Part shown: in pieces, positions 25,135 through 33,755 of the stretch
Position numbering within the stretch: the stretch's first letter is position 1
Layout of the letters: every line of letters begins with the position of its first letter
Assembly: GCA_026393275.1 (NCBI GenBank)
Contig: JAPLAM010000031.1
Location: 1 to 64,000, forward strand
Reading direction: 5' to 3'
Source: Arthrobacter sp.
Lineage (GTDB): Bacteria > Actinomycetota > Actinomycetes > Actinomycetales > Micrococcaceae
Length of the DNA stretch: 64,000 nt
The notes under the pieces: model-generated
The model's database searches: none
The model's input: the letters and a program-made list of their open reading frames with translations, nothing else
Told to the model about the DNA's origin: nothing
Made by a program: the position numbers and the translations under genes

Positions 25135-26358
25135 TTAGCGGGTGAAGGCGCTTTCGCCGGTGAGGGCGCGCCCGATGATGAGGGCGTTGATCTCATGGGT
25201 GCCCTCATAGGAATAGACGGCCTCGGCGTCGGCGTGGAACCGGGCGACGTCGGTTTCGAGGGTGATGCCGTTGCCGCCCACCACTTCGCGGGCCAGCGCC
25301 ACCGTCTCGCGCATCAGGAGGGAGGTCTGCATCTTGGCCAGGGCCGAATCCTGGTCCCGGTAGATGCCCTTGGCCTGTTGTTCGGTCAGCCGGACCACCA
25401 GGGACAGGGCCGAGGTGACATTGCCGAGCATCCGCGCGAGCTTCTCCTGGACAAGCTGGAAGGACCCCAGCGGTCGGCCGAACTGCTGCCGTTCGGTGAC
25501 ATAGCGCAGCGCGGCTTCGAACGCGCCGGCGGACATGCCGGCCGCGATCCAGGCGACGTCGGAGCGCATGGCCCGCAGCATGGCGGCCACGTCCCGGAAG
25601 GAGTTGACGTTATGCAGCCGCATCGACTCCGGGACACGGACCCCGTCGAGCGTGATGTGGGCGTTCTGCATCATCCGCAGTGCGGTCTTGCCGTGGATCT
25701 TCTCCAGGGTCACCCCGGCGGCCTCGCGGTCCACGAGGAACGCCTTGACCTGACCGTCGGCCTCGTCGCGAGCGAATACCGCCAGGACGTCGGCGGTTGC
25801 CGCTCCCCCGATCCAGCGCTTGGCACCGTTGAGGACCCAGCTGTCGCCTTCCCGGCGAGCGCTGGTGGAGAGTCCGCCGGCGATGTCCGAGCCGGACTCC
25901 GGCTCGGTCAGCGAGAAGACGCCCTTGAGTGAGAAATCGAGGACCTTGGGCATCCACTCTGCCTGCTGTTCCGGGGAGGCGCCGACCCGGATGGCGGTCC
26001 GGAACAGCCCGGCCTGGGCCGTGTAGAAGGTGGCCAGTGAGGCGTCGGTCCGGGCAAGTTCGAAGATCCGGAAGCCCTGGTAGATCCCGCGGGCCGGCGT
26101 TTGCCCTGCACCCGGGGCGCCGGTCAGCTCGGCCGGCTCCATGAGGTCCAGGTCGATCAGCGGCCGGGCCAGCTGGTCCGGGAACTCGCCGCGTTCCCAG
26201 TACTCGGCCAGCAGCGGCCGGGCCTCTTCGTCGAGGAAGGTGCGCAGCCTGCCCAGGACCCGGCGTTCCGCGGGCGTGAGCAGGGATTCGGCGTCGTAGT
26301 AGTCGCAGACGCCGTAGAGCCTCTCCTGCGCGGCGGCGACGGCGGTGTCAAGGCTCAT
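25135..26358 (-). CDS. Acyl-CoA dehydrogenase
   Basis: A 407-residue flavoprotein with FSLTEPESGSDIAGGL (FAD/substrate-binding strand), WVLNGAKRWIGGA, and the C-terminal YEGTHEINALIIGRALTG, whose Glu near YEGT is the usual catalytic base of this subfamily. It makes the alpha,beta-unsaturated CoA ester. Its start is 2 bases from the stop of the amidohydrolase gene, showing co-transcription. Confidence 0.93.
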   Translation of the reverse strand: MSLDTAVAAAQERLYGVCDYYDAESLLTPAERRVLGRLRTFLDEEARPLLAEYWERGEFPDQLARPLIDLDLMEPAELTGAPGAGQTPARGIYQGFRIFELARTDASLATFYTAQAGLFRTAIRVGASPEQQAEWMPKVLDFSLKGVFSLTEPESGSDIAGGLSTSARREGDSWVLNGAKRWIGGAATADVLAVFARDEADGQVKAFLVDREAAGVTLEKIHGKTALRMMQNAHITLDGVRVPESMRLHNVNSFRDVAAMLRAMRSDVAWIAAGMSAGAFEAALRYVTERQQFGRPLGSFQLVQEKLARMLGNVTSALSLVVRLTEQQAKGIYRDQDSALAKMQTSLLMRETVALAREVVGGNGITLETDVARFHADAEAVYSYEGTHEINALIIGRALTGESAFTR

Positions 26359-26359
26359 C

Positions 26360-27250
26360 TCAACCCTCCAAACCGAGCAGGCGGACGGCGTTGTGCTTGA
26401 GGATCTTGGGCCGCACCTCGTCCTTGAGCGGCAGGTCAGCGAAGGCGCCCAGCCACTTCTGCGGCGTGATCAGCGGGAAGTCGGTGCCGAACAGCACCTT
26501 GTCCTGCAGCACCGAGTTGGCCATCTTCACCAGCGACTCGGGGAAGTACTTCGGGGACCAGCCGGAGAGGTCGATGAACACGTTGGACTTGTGCGTGGCG
26601 ATCGAGTTGGCCTCGTCCTGCCACGGCACCGAGGGGTGGGCCATGATGATCTGCAACTCGGGGAAGTCCGCGGCGACGGCGTCCAGCAGCAGCGGGTTCG
26701 AGTACGCCAGCTTGATGCCGTACCCGACGGGCAGGCCGGCGCCCATGCCGTTTTGGCCGGTGTGGAAGATCGCCGGCAGCCCCAGTTCCTGAAGGGTCTC
26801 CCAGAGCGGGTAGAACTGCTCGTTGGAGGGGTCGAAGCCCTGCAGGCTGGGGTGGAACTTGAAGCCGCGGGCCCCGAGGTCCTCGGCCTGGTGCACGGCA
26901 CCGCGGATCGCCTCGGGCCCGGTGCGGGGGTCAACGCTGCCGAACGGGATCAGCACGTCATTGTTCCGCGCGGCCCCGGCAATGAGGTCGGGGATGCTGT
27001 TGGGCTCGTGCTTGAGCTGGGTGCGGGCGTCCACGGTGAAGACGACGGCGGCCATGTGCAGTTCGCGGTAGATCTCCGCGATCCGGTCCAGCGACGGCGT
27101 CCGGTCATCGGCTTTGAAGTACTTGGCCGAGGCCTCGGTCAGGACCGGCGGCAGGGACTCGTGGCCGTGGCCGTCCACCTCGAGGTGGACGTGCATGTCG
27201 ATCGCGTCCAGCTTGGCGGCGTCGATGCCTAGTTCATAGCGAGCGGCCAT
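26360..27250 (-). CDS. Amidohydrolase family protein (COG2159-type TIM barrel)
   Basis: 296 residues from the ATG at 27250. The metal-binding start motif IDMHVHLE, the barrel motif ARGFKFHPSLQGFDP, a strand LPAIFHTGQNG, the IIMAHPSVPW strand, and LFGTDFPLI with the catalytic Asp mark the ACMS-decarboxylase/OMA-hydratase-like group. Members hydrolyse, hydrate or decarboxylate ring-cleavage type acids. It is unusual among beta-oxidation genes. No thiolase is encoded in this operon, so this protein could do the carbon-carbon cleavage or decarboxylation step (inference). Confidence 0.88.
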   Translation of the reverse strand: MAARYELGIDAAKLDAIDMHVHLEVDGHGHESLPPVLTEASAKYFKADDRTPSLDRIAEIYRELHMAAVVFTVDARTQLKHEPNSIPDLIAGAARNNDVLIPFGSVDPRTGPEAIRGAVHQAEDLGARGFKFHPSLQGFDPSNEQFYPLWETLQELGLPAIFHTGQNGMGAGLPVGYGIKLAYSNPLLLDAVAADFPELQIIMAHPSVPWQDEANSIATHKSNVFIDLSGWSPKYFPESLVKMANSVLQDKVLFGTDFPLITPQKWLGAFADLPLKDEVRPKILKHNAVRLLGLEG

Positions 27251-27251
27251 C

Positions 27252-28202
27252 TCAGCGCGCCTGGACTGCTGCGGGTTCGGCAGGTTCGGGCTTGAGGTCT
27301 TCCGGCAGCGGCAGGAACTCCTCGCCAACGCTCTGCAGCTTGTCGCCGAAGAGCGCCTCGAAGTCGTCCACGAGGTCCTGGTAGCCCCAGCCGCCCTCAC
27401 GGTACTCGGTGGCGGCCGCCTCGGGGTGGGTCCAGAGCTGCAGCCGGTCCCCGCCGGCGCCGATCGCCTGGCCGGTGATTCCGGCGGCGGCGTCGGAGGC
27501 GAGGAAGGCGATGAGCCCGGCGACGTCGTCGGCGGTGCCGAAGCCGAGGTCGTGGCGGAAGAATGCCGGCATGGTCTCGCCGCGTTCGTCGGCCTCGACG
27601 GCCTTCTGGAAGTACGGGATGGTCTTGGTCATGGCGGTGGCCGCTACCGGGATGACGGCGTTGGCGGTGACGCCGGCCTTCTTCATCTCCAGCGCCCAGG
27701 TGCGGACCATGCCCACGATTCCGGCCTTCGCCGCGGCGTAGTTGGTCTGGCCGAAGTTGCCGCGCTGGCCGGTCGGCGAGCCGATGGTGATGATGCGGCC
27801 AGGGATGCCGTTCTCCTTGAAGTAGCCGAACGCCTCCCGTGCGCAGGTGAATGTGCCTTTCAGGTGCACGTTGATGACCGCGTCGAAGTCGTCGTCAGTC
27901 ATCTTGAGCAGGCTCTTGTCCCGCAGGATCCCGGCGTTGGTGACCAGGATGTCCAGCCGGCCGTACTCGCTGACTGCCGCCTGGACAAGCTGCTTGGCGA
28001 CCTCGGAGCTGCCCACCGGGGCTACGACGGCGGCGGCGCGGCCGCCGTCGGACTGAATGGTGCGGACCGCTTCGGCGGCGACGGCTGCATCCACGTCGTT
28101 GACCACGACGGCGGCGCCCTGCCGGGCCAGCTCCCGTGCGTAGGCCAGGCCCAGGCCGCGGCCGCTTCCGGTGACTATTGCTACTTTTCCTGCGAGGCTC
28201 AT
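27252..28202 (-). CDS. SDR family 3-hydroxyacyl-CoA dehydrogenase-like (MFE-2 type)
   Basis: 316 residues from the ATG at 28202. It has cofactor motif TGSGRGLG, VTNAGILRDKSLLKMTDDDFD, the Ser of IGSPTGQRGNFGQ, and Tyr/Lys of YAAAK. The NAG-ILRDKS stretch and a C-terminal extension of about 60 residues are typical of the dehydrogenase domain of peroxisomal multifunctional enzyme 2 and its bacterial relatives. It heads the minus-strand operon; its stop is one base from the next start codon. Two dyads and the divergent MarR gene lie upstream. Confidence 0.92.
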   Translation of the reverse strand: MSLAGKVAIVTGSGRGLGLAYARELARQGAAVVVNDVDAAVAAEAVRTIQSDGGRAAAVVAPVGSSEVAKQLVQAAVSEYGRLDILVTNAGILRDKSLLKMTDDDFDAVINVHLKGTFTCAREAFGYFKENGIPGRIITIGSPTGQRGNFGQTNYAAAKAGIVGMVRTWALEMKKAGVTANAVIPVAATAMTKTIPYFQKAVEADERGETMPAFFRHDLGFGTADDVAGLIAFLASDAAAGITGQAIGAGGDRLQLWTHPEAAATEYREGGWGYQDLVDDFEALFGDKLQSVGEEFLPLPEDLKPEPAEPAAVQAR

Positions 28203-28262
28203 TGCCGCTCCTTTGCTAGCTGCCGTATACATCCTGCGCTTCGGCGTGGGATGCTTTCCTAA

Positions 28263-28280
28263 ATCCATGAAAGTATGGAT
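28263..28280. promoter_or_regulatory. Inverted repeat ATCCAT-6-ATGGAT in the divergent SDR/MarR promoter
   Basis: A perfect 6-bp dyad with a 6-base centre, 61 bases upstream of the SDR start and 46 bases upstream of the MarR start. A second dyad, ATTGA-5-TCAAT, follows at 28282-28296. Position and size fit a MarR dimer site controlling both directions. Confidence 0.5.
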
Positions 28281-28325
28281 GATTGAAAATGTCAATGATT
28301 TCTTTTGTAGACTATTGGAGTGGGT

Positions 28326-28805
28326 ATGACGACGGAAGTAGACGACCAGCCGGACATCCGGCCGGCGGACAAGCTGATGTCCGCGTCGATCACTCGGGAC
28401 GCGGGCTTTCTGCTGGCCAAGCTGCACGCCGCAGGATCGGTGCTCAACAACCGCGCGCTGGCCGAGTTCGGACTCAAGGAGCGCTCCTATTCGGTGCTGG
28501 CGCTGGCCACCAGCGAGCTGGAGCCCACGCAGCGTGAAATGGCGGAGTTCCTCAGCCTGGACCCCAGCCAGATCGTCTCGCTCATCGATGAGCTGGAGCA
28601 TCGCGGCCTGGTGATCCGGGCACCCGGGAAGCTGGACCGCCGGGCCAAGATTGTCTCAGCCACCGAGGAAGGATCGGCCGTCTTCCGGCAGGCCGAGGCC
28701 TCCGCGCGGGCGGCGGAATCCGAGGCCCTCGCCGGTCTCAGCGACGCGGAGGCCGGCGAGCTGAAGGGGCTGCTCCGGAAAGCCCTCTGGTACCGGACCG
28801 CCTAA
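28326..28805 (+). CDS. MarR family transcriptional regulator
   Basis: About 159 residues from ATG 28326, which has GGAG five bases before it; a GTG two codons earlier is less likely. The winged helix is clear: TQREMAEFLSLDPSQIVSLIDELEHRGLVIRAPGKLDRRAKIVSATEEG. It is divergent from the acyl-CoA catabolic operon and is probably its repressor, relieved by the CoA ester or free acid. It carries an N-terminal tail of about 25 residues. Confidence 0.9.
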   Translation: MTTEVDDQPDIRPADKLMSASITRDAGFLLAKLHAAGSVLNNRALAEFGLKERSYSVLALATSELEPTQREMAEFLSLDPSQIVSLIDELEHRGLVIRAPGKLDRRAKIVSATEEGSAVFRQAEASARAAESEALAGLSDAEAGELKGLLRKALWYRTA

Positions 28806-28845
28806 GTCCCCGGCTCCGCTTTCACCCTGCCTTAGCCTTGTACAC

Positions 28846-29634
28846 ATGACCCAAGAGCTGTGGCGAAAGTACTCTGAGTGGCCTACGCTCGGCGCCTCCG
28901 TGCTGTTCTTGGCAGCCTATTCCGTCCAAGTCATCGCCAACCTTCCCGACGTCCAGAGCGGCATAGTTGAGACGATCATCTGGGTTACGTGGGGCGTCTT
29001 CGCCGTGGACTACTCCGTCAATCTGTTCTTGGCGCCCCGGAGAGGGCACTGGTTCCTTAGGAATCTCCATGAACTCGTAATTCTGGTCCTGCCCGCTTTG
29101 CGGCCATTGAGGCTGCTCCGTTTGGTTACCTTGCTCCGGGTTCTCCACAGAACCGGCGGCAACGCCCTCCGCGGTCGAATCGTCACCTACGTCCTCGTAT
29201 CGGCGATGTTCCTGGTGTACGCCGGAGGGCTGGCGGTCCTGGACGCGGAAGAGAACGCCATCGGATCCAATATCACCACATTCTGGGACGCCCTTTGGTG
29301 GGCGATGACCACAATCACCACCGTGGGCTACGGCGACCACTATCCCGTGACGGCCGTTGGAAGGCTTGTCGCCGCCGGTCTCATGATCGGCGGCGTAGCC
29401 GTCCTCGGCGTCGTAACGGCGTCAGTCGCGTCGTGGCTTGTTGAGCAGGTGGCCGTCGAGACAGCCGCCGACGTCGAAGCGCACGAGGAGCCGCTGCGGA
29501 GGGAGCTTGCCCGGTTGGCTGATGAGGTAGCACAGCTCAGGACGCAGCTGTCGCGGACAGAACAACCGGTGGAGTCCGTCGATGGGGGCACGGGCGAGGT
29601 GGCTGCGATGACCAAGCCCGCGCCGCTCGGCTAG
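28846..29634 (+). CDS. Voltage-gated-like potassium channel
   Basis: A 262-residue membrane protein. The selectivity filter TTVGYGDHYPV lies in a pore loop (about residues 148-170). An S4-like segment RPLRLLRLVTLLRVLHR has arginines every third position, and a final helix precedes a C-terminal coiled coil (about 205-245, HEEPLRRELARLADEVAQL). This is the six-segment Kv layout with a tetramerising tail. It should conduct K+ across the cell membrane. It is a single gene between MarR and the tyrosine phosphatase. Confidence 0.9.
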   Translation: MTQELWRKYSEWPTLGASVLFLAAYSVQVIANLPDVQSGIVETIIWVTWGVFAVDYSVNLFLAPRRGHWFLRNLHELVILVLPALRPLRLLRLVTLLRVLHRTGGNALRGRIVTYVLVSAMFLVYAGGLAVLDAEENAIGSNITTFWDALWWAMTTITTVGYGDHYPVTAVGRLVAAGLMIGGVAVLGVVTASVASWLVEQVAVETAADVEAHEEPLRRELARLADEVAQLRTQLSRTEQPVESVDGGTGEVAAMTKPAPLG

Positions 29635-29666
29635 CCAAGCGGCGGCCGCATCCGTCATGCTGGATC

Positions 29667-30248
29667 ATGACGTCAACGGCGAGCCAGTACCGGATCATCG
29701 CGGTCTGCACCGGAAATATTTGCCGGTCTCCGATGGCCGAACTGATGCTCGCCGAGGCCGCGGCGGCAGCGCAGCTCACCGGCGTCGAGGTCGATTCCGC
29801 CGGCATCACCGCCTATGAGGCGGGTCGCCCGATCGATCCCCGGGCCGCCCGGACCCTGGCCGCCCACAACATCTCATCCCGGCTGCATATCGCGCGCGAG
29901 TGGCGCGGAGAATGGTTCGAGTCGCGCGAGCTGATCCTGGCCTTAGATGTGGACCATTACGGCTGGCTGCGGCAGGCCGCTCCGGACCGTGCCGCGGTCG
30001 CGAAGATCCGGATGCTGCGCAGCTTCGACCCCGCGGCGGCCGGCGCGGATCCCCTGGACCTGGGCATAGAGGATCCCTGGTACGGCGGCCACGCCGACTT
30101 TGATGCCACCTGGGAGCTGATCCAGGCCGCGGTCCCGGGCATCCTCGCGCACGTCCGCGCCGCCCAGCTGCAGCCCGGGGACCAGGCCGGGTGCCGGGAC
30201 CATCCGCGCCGGGACCCGGCAGGACACCCGGTACGCTCTAATTCATGA
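29667..30248 (+). CDS. Low-molecular-weight protein-tyrosine phosphatase
   Basis: A 193-residue protein with P-loop CTGNICR (Cys14-x5-Arg20) followed by SPMAE, and the acid loop EDPWYGG with its catalytic Asp. Its C-terminal 25 residues are polar and not conserved. It overlaps the start of the next gene by four bases (ATGA), so translation is coupled to the aminodeoxychorismate synthase fusion. The link between the two activities is unclear. Confidence 0.92.
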   Translation: MTSTASQYRIIAVCTGNICRSPMAELMLAEAAAAAQLTGVEVDSAGITAYEAGRPIDPRAARTLAAHNISSRLHIAREWRGEWFESRELILALDVDHYGWLRQAAPDRAAVAKIRMLRSFDPAAAGADPLDLGIEDPWYGGHADFDATWELIQAAVPGILAHVRAAQLQPGDQAGCRDHPRRDPAGHPVRSNS

Positions 30249-32308
30249 GCCCCGCACCCGTCATCATCGCCATCGACGGGCGCTCCGGCGCAGGAAAGAC
30301 CACCCTGGCCATTGAGCTCGCGGCCCGGCTCCGCGAACACCACACCGTCTCGCTGTTCCACCTTGAGGACATCTATCCTGGCTGGAACGGACTGGCCGCG
30401 GGCATCGAACGCTATGTTGCCACCGTGCTTGCCCCGCTGCACCGCGGCGAGCCGGCCCGCTGGGTCAGCTGGGACTGGGAACGGCACTACGACGGCGCCA
30501 CCCGCCGCACCCAGCCGGCCGAAATTGTCCTGGTCGAGGGCGTGGGCGCGGGCGCCGCGGCCGCTGCACCGTTCCTGGACGCCGTAATCTGGGCCGACGC
30601 TCCCGCTCTGGACCGCCGCACCCGGGCACTGGCCCGCGACGGCGCGAGCTACGAACCGTACTGGGAACAATGGGCCGCGCAGGAAGACGCCTGGCTGGCC
30701 ATCGACGATGTGCCCTCCCGGGCCGACGTGCGGGTACTCAACCTGGCCGACGGCGGAGCCCCGGCAGAGGTACTCCAGGCGCTCCAGTACCTGCCCGGCC
30801 TCGCTCCGCTGCTGCTGCCCGAGCTTTCCGCCCGCCGCGGGCTGCAACTGAAGGCCGAGCGGCTCGAAGCGGCACCGGACGCCGCCCGGCTCTTCGAGGC
30901 GCTCTACGACAGCTCCCCGAACGCGGTCTGGCTTGATTCCTCCCTGGCCGGGGACACGGCATCCGGCGGCGTGGCTGCCGAACGCAGCCGCTTCAGCATT
31001 CTGGCGGACGACGGCGGCAGCTGCGGCCAGTCCGTGCGGCACCGTTCCGGCCGGACCTGGGTGAGCGTGGGCAACGCCACCGTGACAACCGAGGGCGGGT
31101 TTTTCCGCTGGCTCGACGGGGCCTGGGGGCGACCGGACCTGCCTGCCCCCGAAGGCTACCCCTGCGAGTTCACCCTCGGCTGGCTGGGATACCTCGGCTA
31201 CGAACTCAAGCGCGAAACCGGCGGCAGCGACGTTGACTCCCCCACGCCGGATGCCTGCCTGATCTTCGCCGGACGCGCGGTGGTCCTGGACCACCGGGAA
31301 CGCTCGGTCTGGCTGCTGGCCCTGGACACCCCGGGGGCAGGGGACTGGCTGGCCGCCGCTCGCGCCGCCGTGGCAGCGGCGGCGGCGGACGGGAGCCGCG
31401 ATCCGGGCGGCGTCGGCGTCCGGCTTTCCGCGGCGAGAGATACCGCGCCGGACTTCAGCGCGCGGGACACCGAGGCCGCGTACAAGGCCAAGATCGGCGC
31501 AGCGCAGCACGAAATCACCGAGGGCAACAGCTACGAGGTCTGCCTCACAACGGCGTTGACGGCTACCGCGGCGGCCGGGGAGCTCGATCCGTGGCAGGCA
31601 TACTTAGCGCTGCGACGGAGCAATCCGGCGCCCTTCGCGAGCTTCCTGCGCCTGGCGGAGGTCACCGTGGCCAGCACCTCGCCGGAGCGCTTCCTGAGGA
31701 TCGCAGCAGACGGCGCGATGCGGGCCGAACCGATCAAGGGCACCCGGCCGCGGGCCGCCGACGCCGCCCGGGACAAGCTGCTGCGCCGCGAGCTGGAATC
31801 CTCGCCCAAGGACCGGGCCGAGAACATCATGATCGTGGACCTGCTGCGCAACGACCTCAGCCACTTCGCGGTGCCTGGCTCCGTCTCGGTCGCCCGGCTG
31901 TGCGCCATCGAAAGCTACGCCACGGTCCACCAGATGGTCAGCACCATCGACGCGCAGCTTCGGCCTGGGATGCCGCGGGCCGAAGCCGTGGCGGCCTGCT
32001 TCCCGGCAGGGTCGATGACCGGCGCCCCCAAGGTCAGCACCATGGCCATCCTGGACCTGCTCGAAACCGCACCGCGGGGCGTCTACTCCGGGGCGATCGG
32101 CTACTTCTCGCTCAACGGCGCCGCCGACCTCGCGGTGGCGATCCGGACCCTGGTGGTGGCTCCGGGCGCGGACGGCGCCGCCGCACTGAGCCTGGGCGTC
32201 GGCGGCGCCATCACCGCGGACTCCTCCCCGCAGGAGGAGTACGAGGAGATCCGGACCAAAGCCTTCGGTGTGCTCTCGGCGCTCGGGTCGGGCTTCCCGC
32301 AAGGCTAG
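30245..32308 (+). CDS. pabB: Aminodeoxychorismate synthase component I fused to an N-terminal P-loop kinase domain
   Basis: 687 residues. The N-terminus (about 1-185) is a uridine-kinase-like P-loop domain: Walker A GRSGAGKTT (12-20), LEDIYPGW, and VLVEGVGAG. Residues from about 205 on are a chorismate-binding enzyme with PIKGTRPR (about 494-501), the DLLRNDLS motif, GSMTGAPKVSTM (about 585-596) and the terminal SLGVGGAITADSSPQEEYEE. PIKGT supports PabB rather than TrpE. The C-terminal part makes 4-amino-4-deoxychorismate for folate, using ammonia from PabA, which is not in the window. A PabC-like lyase lies 3 kb away at 35323. The kinase domain's substrate is unknown. Confidence 0.9.
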   Translation: MSPAPVIIAIDGRSGAGKTTLAIELAARLREHHTVSLFHLEDIYPGWNGLAAGIERYVATVLAPLHRGEPARWVSWDWERHYDGATRRTQPAEIVLVEGVGAGAAAAAPFLDAVIWADAPALDRRTRALARDGASYEPYWEQWAAQEDAWLAIDDVPSRADVRVLNLADGGAPAEVLQALQYLPGLAPLLLPELSARRGLQLKAERLEAAPDAARLFEALYDSSPNAVWLDSSLAGDTASGGVAAERSRFSILADDGGSCGQSVRHRSGRTWVSVGNATVTTEGGFFRWLDGAWGRPDLPAPEGYPCEFTLGWLGYLGYELKRETGGSDVDSPTPDACLIFAGRAVVLDHRERSVWLLALDTPGAGDWLAAARAAVAAAAADGSRDPGGVGVRLSAARDTAPDFSARDTEAAYKAKIGAAQHEITEGNSYEVCLTTALTATAAAGELDPWQAYLALRRSNPAPFASFLRLAEVTVASTSPERFLRIAADGAMRAEPIKGTRPRAADAARDKLLRRELESSPKDRAENIMIVDLLRNDLSHFAVPGSVSVARLCAIESYATVHQMVSTIDAQLRPGMPRAEAVAACFPAGSMTGAPKVSTMAILDLLETAPRGVYSGAIGYFSLNGAADLAVAIRTLVVAPGADGAAALSLGVGGAITADSSPQEEYEEIRTKAFGVLSALGSGFPQG

Positions 32309-32323
32309 CGGGCACTAGACCGG

Positions 32324-32348
32324 ACCGCTCGCGGTGTCCGCGGGCGGT
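32324..32348. terminator. Possible terminator between pabB and qorB-like genes
   Basis: ACCGC and GCGG pair with CCGC and GCGGT around a 3-base loop, 16 bases after the pabB stop and before the convergent gene's stop. No T-run is present. Confidence 0.4.
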
Positions 32349-32363
32349 CAATGCAAACGAGAG

Positions 32364-33224
32364 CTAAGCGGAAGCCGCCGAGCGCACCGCCTCGGCCATC
32401 GGGGTCGTCGGGCGTCCGATCAGCTTGCGCAGGTCTCCAGTCGTGACCAGAAGATCGCCACGAGCGATCCCCAGATCAGAATCCGCGAGGATTTCGGCGA
32501 ATGCTTCCGGCACGCCCACTCCCGCCAACATGCCCGCGTAGTCCTGGGCAGGGAGGTCCTGGTAGGTAATTGTCTGGCCGGTTGCCGAGCTGATCTCGGC
32601 AGCAAGCTCAGTCATGGTGAACGCCTCGTCGCCGCCCAGTTCGTAGATCGCACCGGCCTGATCGTCGGCAACAAGCACCGCTGCGGCGGCCTGTGCGTAG
32701 TCAGCGCGGGAGGCTCCACTGATTCTGCCATCGCCGGCGCTTCCGGCGACCGCACCCTGTGCCAACGCTCCCGGGACCTGGTCGGTGTAGTTCTCGAGGT
32801 ACCAGCCGTTGCGCAGGAGAGCGAAGGGAACTCCGGCTTCCTGGAGGAGCGCCTCGGTGGCCTGGTGCTCTGCCGCGAGCTTCATTTCGGAGGTGTCCGC
32901 ATTTGCGATGCTCGTGTACGCGATGAGGTCCACGCCTTCAGCCTTGGCAGCCTCGATCACGGTGCGGTGCTGCGTCACCCGCTCCCCAACGGCACTACCG
33001 GAAATCAGGAGGACTTTGCGGGCACCCTTGAGTGCCGCCGCCACGGAGTCCGGGTCCGAATAGTCCATCGCCGTCACCTGGACTCCCCGGGCGGCGAGAT
33101 CTGCCAGTTTTTCGATGGAGCGGCCGGCGGCCACAATCTCCTTTGCCGGGACGTCGCGTTCCAGCAATGCTTCAACAACGTGGCGGCCGAGCTGGCCGGT
33201 TGCGCCTGTGACGACGATGCTCAT
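32364..33224 (-). CDS. NAD(P)H:quinone oxidoreductase, QorB/NmrA-like atypical SDR
   Basis: A 286-residue protein with Rossmann motif TGATGQLGRHV (7-17), VVAAGRS after the second strand for NADPH, YTSIANADTS and LRNGWYLENY. These match the QorB/NmrA-like group that reduces quinones. It is divergent from an HxlR-type regulator with a conserved N-terminal Cys, the same arrangement as qor2/qorR in Corynebacterium glutamicum. It probably detoxifies quinones under redox stress. Regulation by the neighbour is inferred. Confidence 0.88.
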   Translation of the reverse strand: MSIVVTGATGQLGRHVVEALLERDVPAKEIVAAGRSIEKLADLAARGVQVTAMDYSDPDSVAAALKGARKVLLISGSAVGERVTQHRTVIEAAKAEGVDLIAYTSIANADTSEMKLAAEHQATEALLQEAGVPFALLRNGWYLENYTDQVPGALAQGAVAGSAGDGRISGASRADYAQAAAAVLVADDQAGAIYELGGDEAFTMTELAAEISSATGQTITYQDLPAQDYAGMLAGVGVPEAFAEILADSDLGIARGDLLVTTGDLRKLIGRPTTPMAEAVRSAASA

Positions 33225-33288
33225 GATTTCCTCTCAGGATTCGTACTCTGTCATAGGTCACAACCTGCGCCCCTACCGATTGCTTCCC

Positions 33289-33308
33289 GAAAGTTAGTAC
33301 GCACTTTC
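33289..33308. promoter_or_regulatory. Inverted repeat GAAAGT-8-ACTTTC in the qorB/hxlR promoter
   Basis: A perfect 6-bp dyad with an 8-base centre, 16 bases upstream of the HxlR start and 65 bases upstream of the qorB-like start. It is well placed for an operator bound by the HxlR dimer. Confidence 0.5.
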
Positions 33309-33323
33309 AGGTAAGGTACAGGC

Positions 33324-33701
33324 ATGAAGGAAAGTAGCAACGCCACAAGTCTTCGCGCGAGCTTTTCTGACGGCGTGTTTCCCGCAGGATGCCCCAGCCG
33401 GACGGTGTTGGACCACGTCACCAGCAAATGGGGAGTACTCATTCTGGTAGCCCTGTCCGAAGGCGAGCAACGCTGGAGCGACCTTCGCCGGCGGGCCGAT
33501 GGCATCAGTGAGAAAATGCTGGCCCAGACCCTAAAGACCCTGGAGCGTGACGGGCTGGTCAATCGAAGCGCCCAGGCGGTCATCCCCCCGAGGGTGGACT
33601 ACAGCCTGACCGACCGCGGCTACGAGCTCAGCACATTGTTGGTTCCGCTGGTCACCTGGGCATTCGACAACGCCGATGACATCCTCCACGGCCAGCGCTG
33701 A
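33324..33701 (+). CDS. HxlR/DUF24 family redox-type transcriptional regulator
   Basis: A 125-residue winged-helix protein with the family core CPSRTVLDHVTSKWGVLILVAL, then LRRRADGISEKMLAQTLKTLERDGLVNR and VDYSLTDRGYEL. The single Cys in GCPSRTV (about residue 23) sits where QorR, HypR and YodB carry their redox-sensing thiol. It probably represses the divergent quinone reductase gene and itself until oxidised. Confidence 0.9.
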   Translation: MKESSNATSLRASFSDGVFPAGCPSRTVLDHVTSKWGVLILVALSEGEQRWSDLRRRADGISEKMLAQTLKTLERDGLVNRSAQAVIPPRVDYSLTDRGYELSTLLVPLVTWAFDNADDILHGQR

Positions 33702-33755
33702 TTGGACCCCAAGGGGACTCCAGCCGGGCTACTACAGGCGATTACTGCACGGTGA

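Noticed and set aside
29957..31510. Long minus-strand open frame of about 517 codons opposite the phosphatase and pabB
   Set aside because: It lies antisense to two well-conserved genes, has no recognisable domain, and open antisense frames are common at this GC content.
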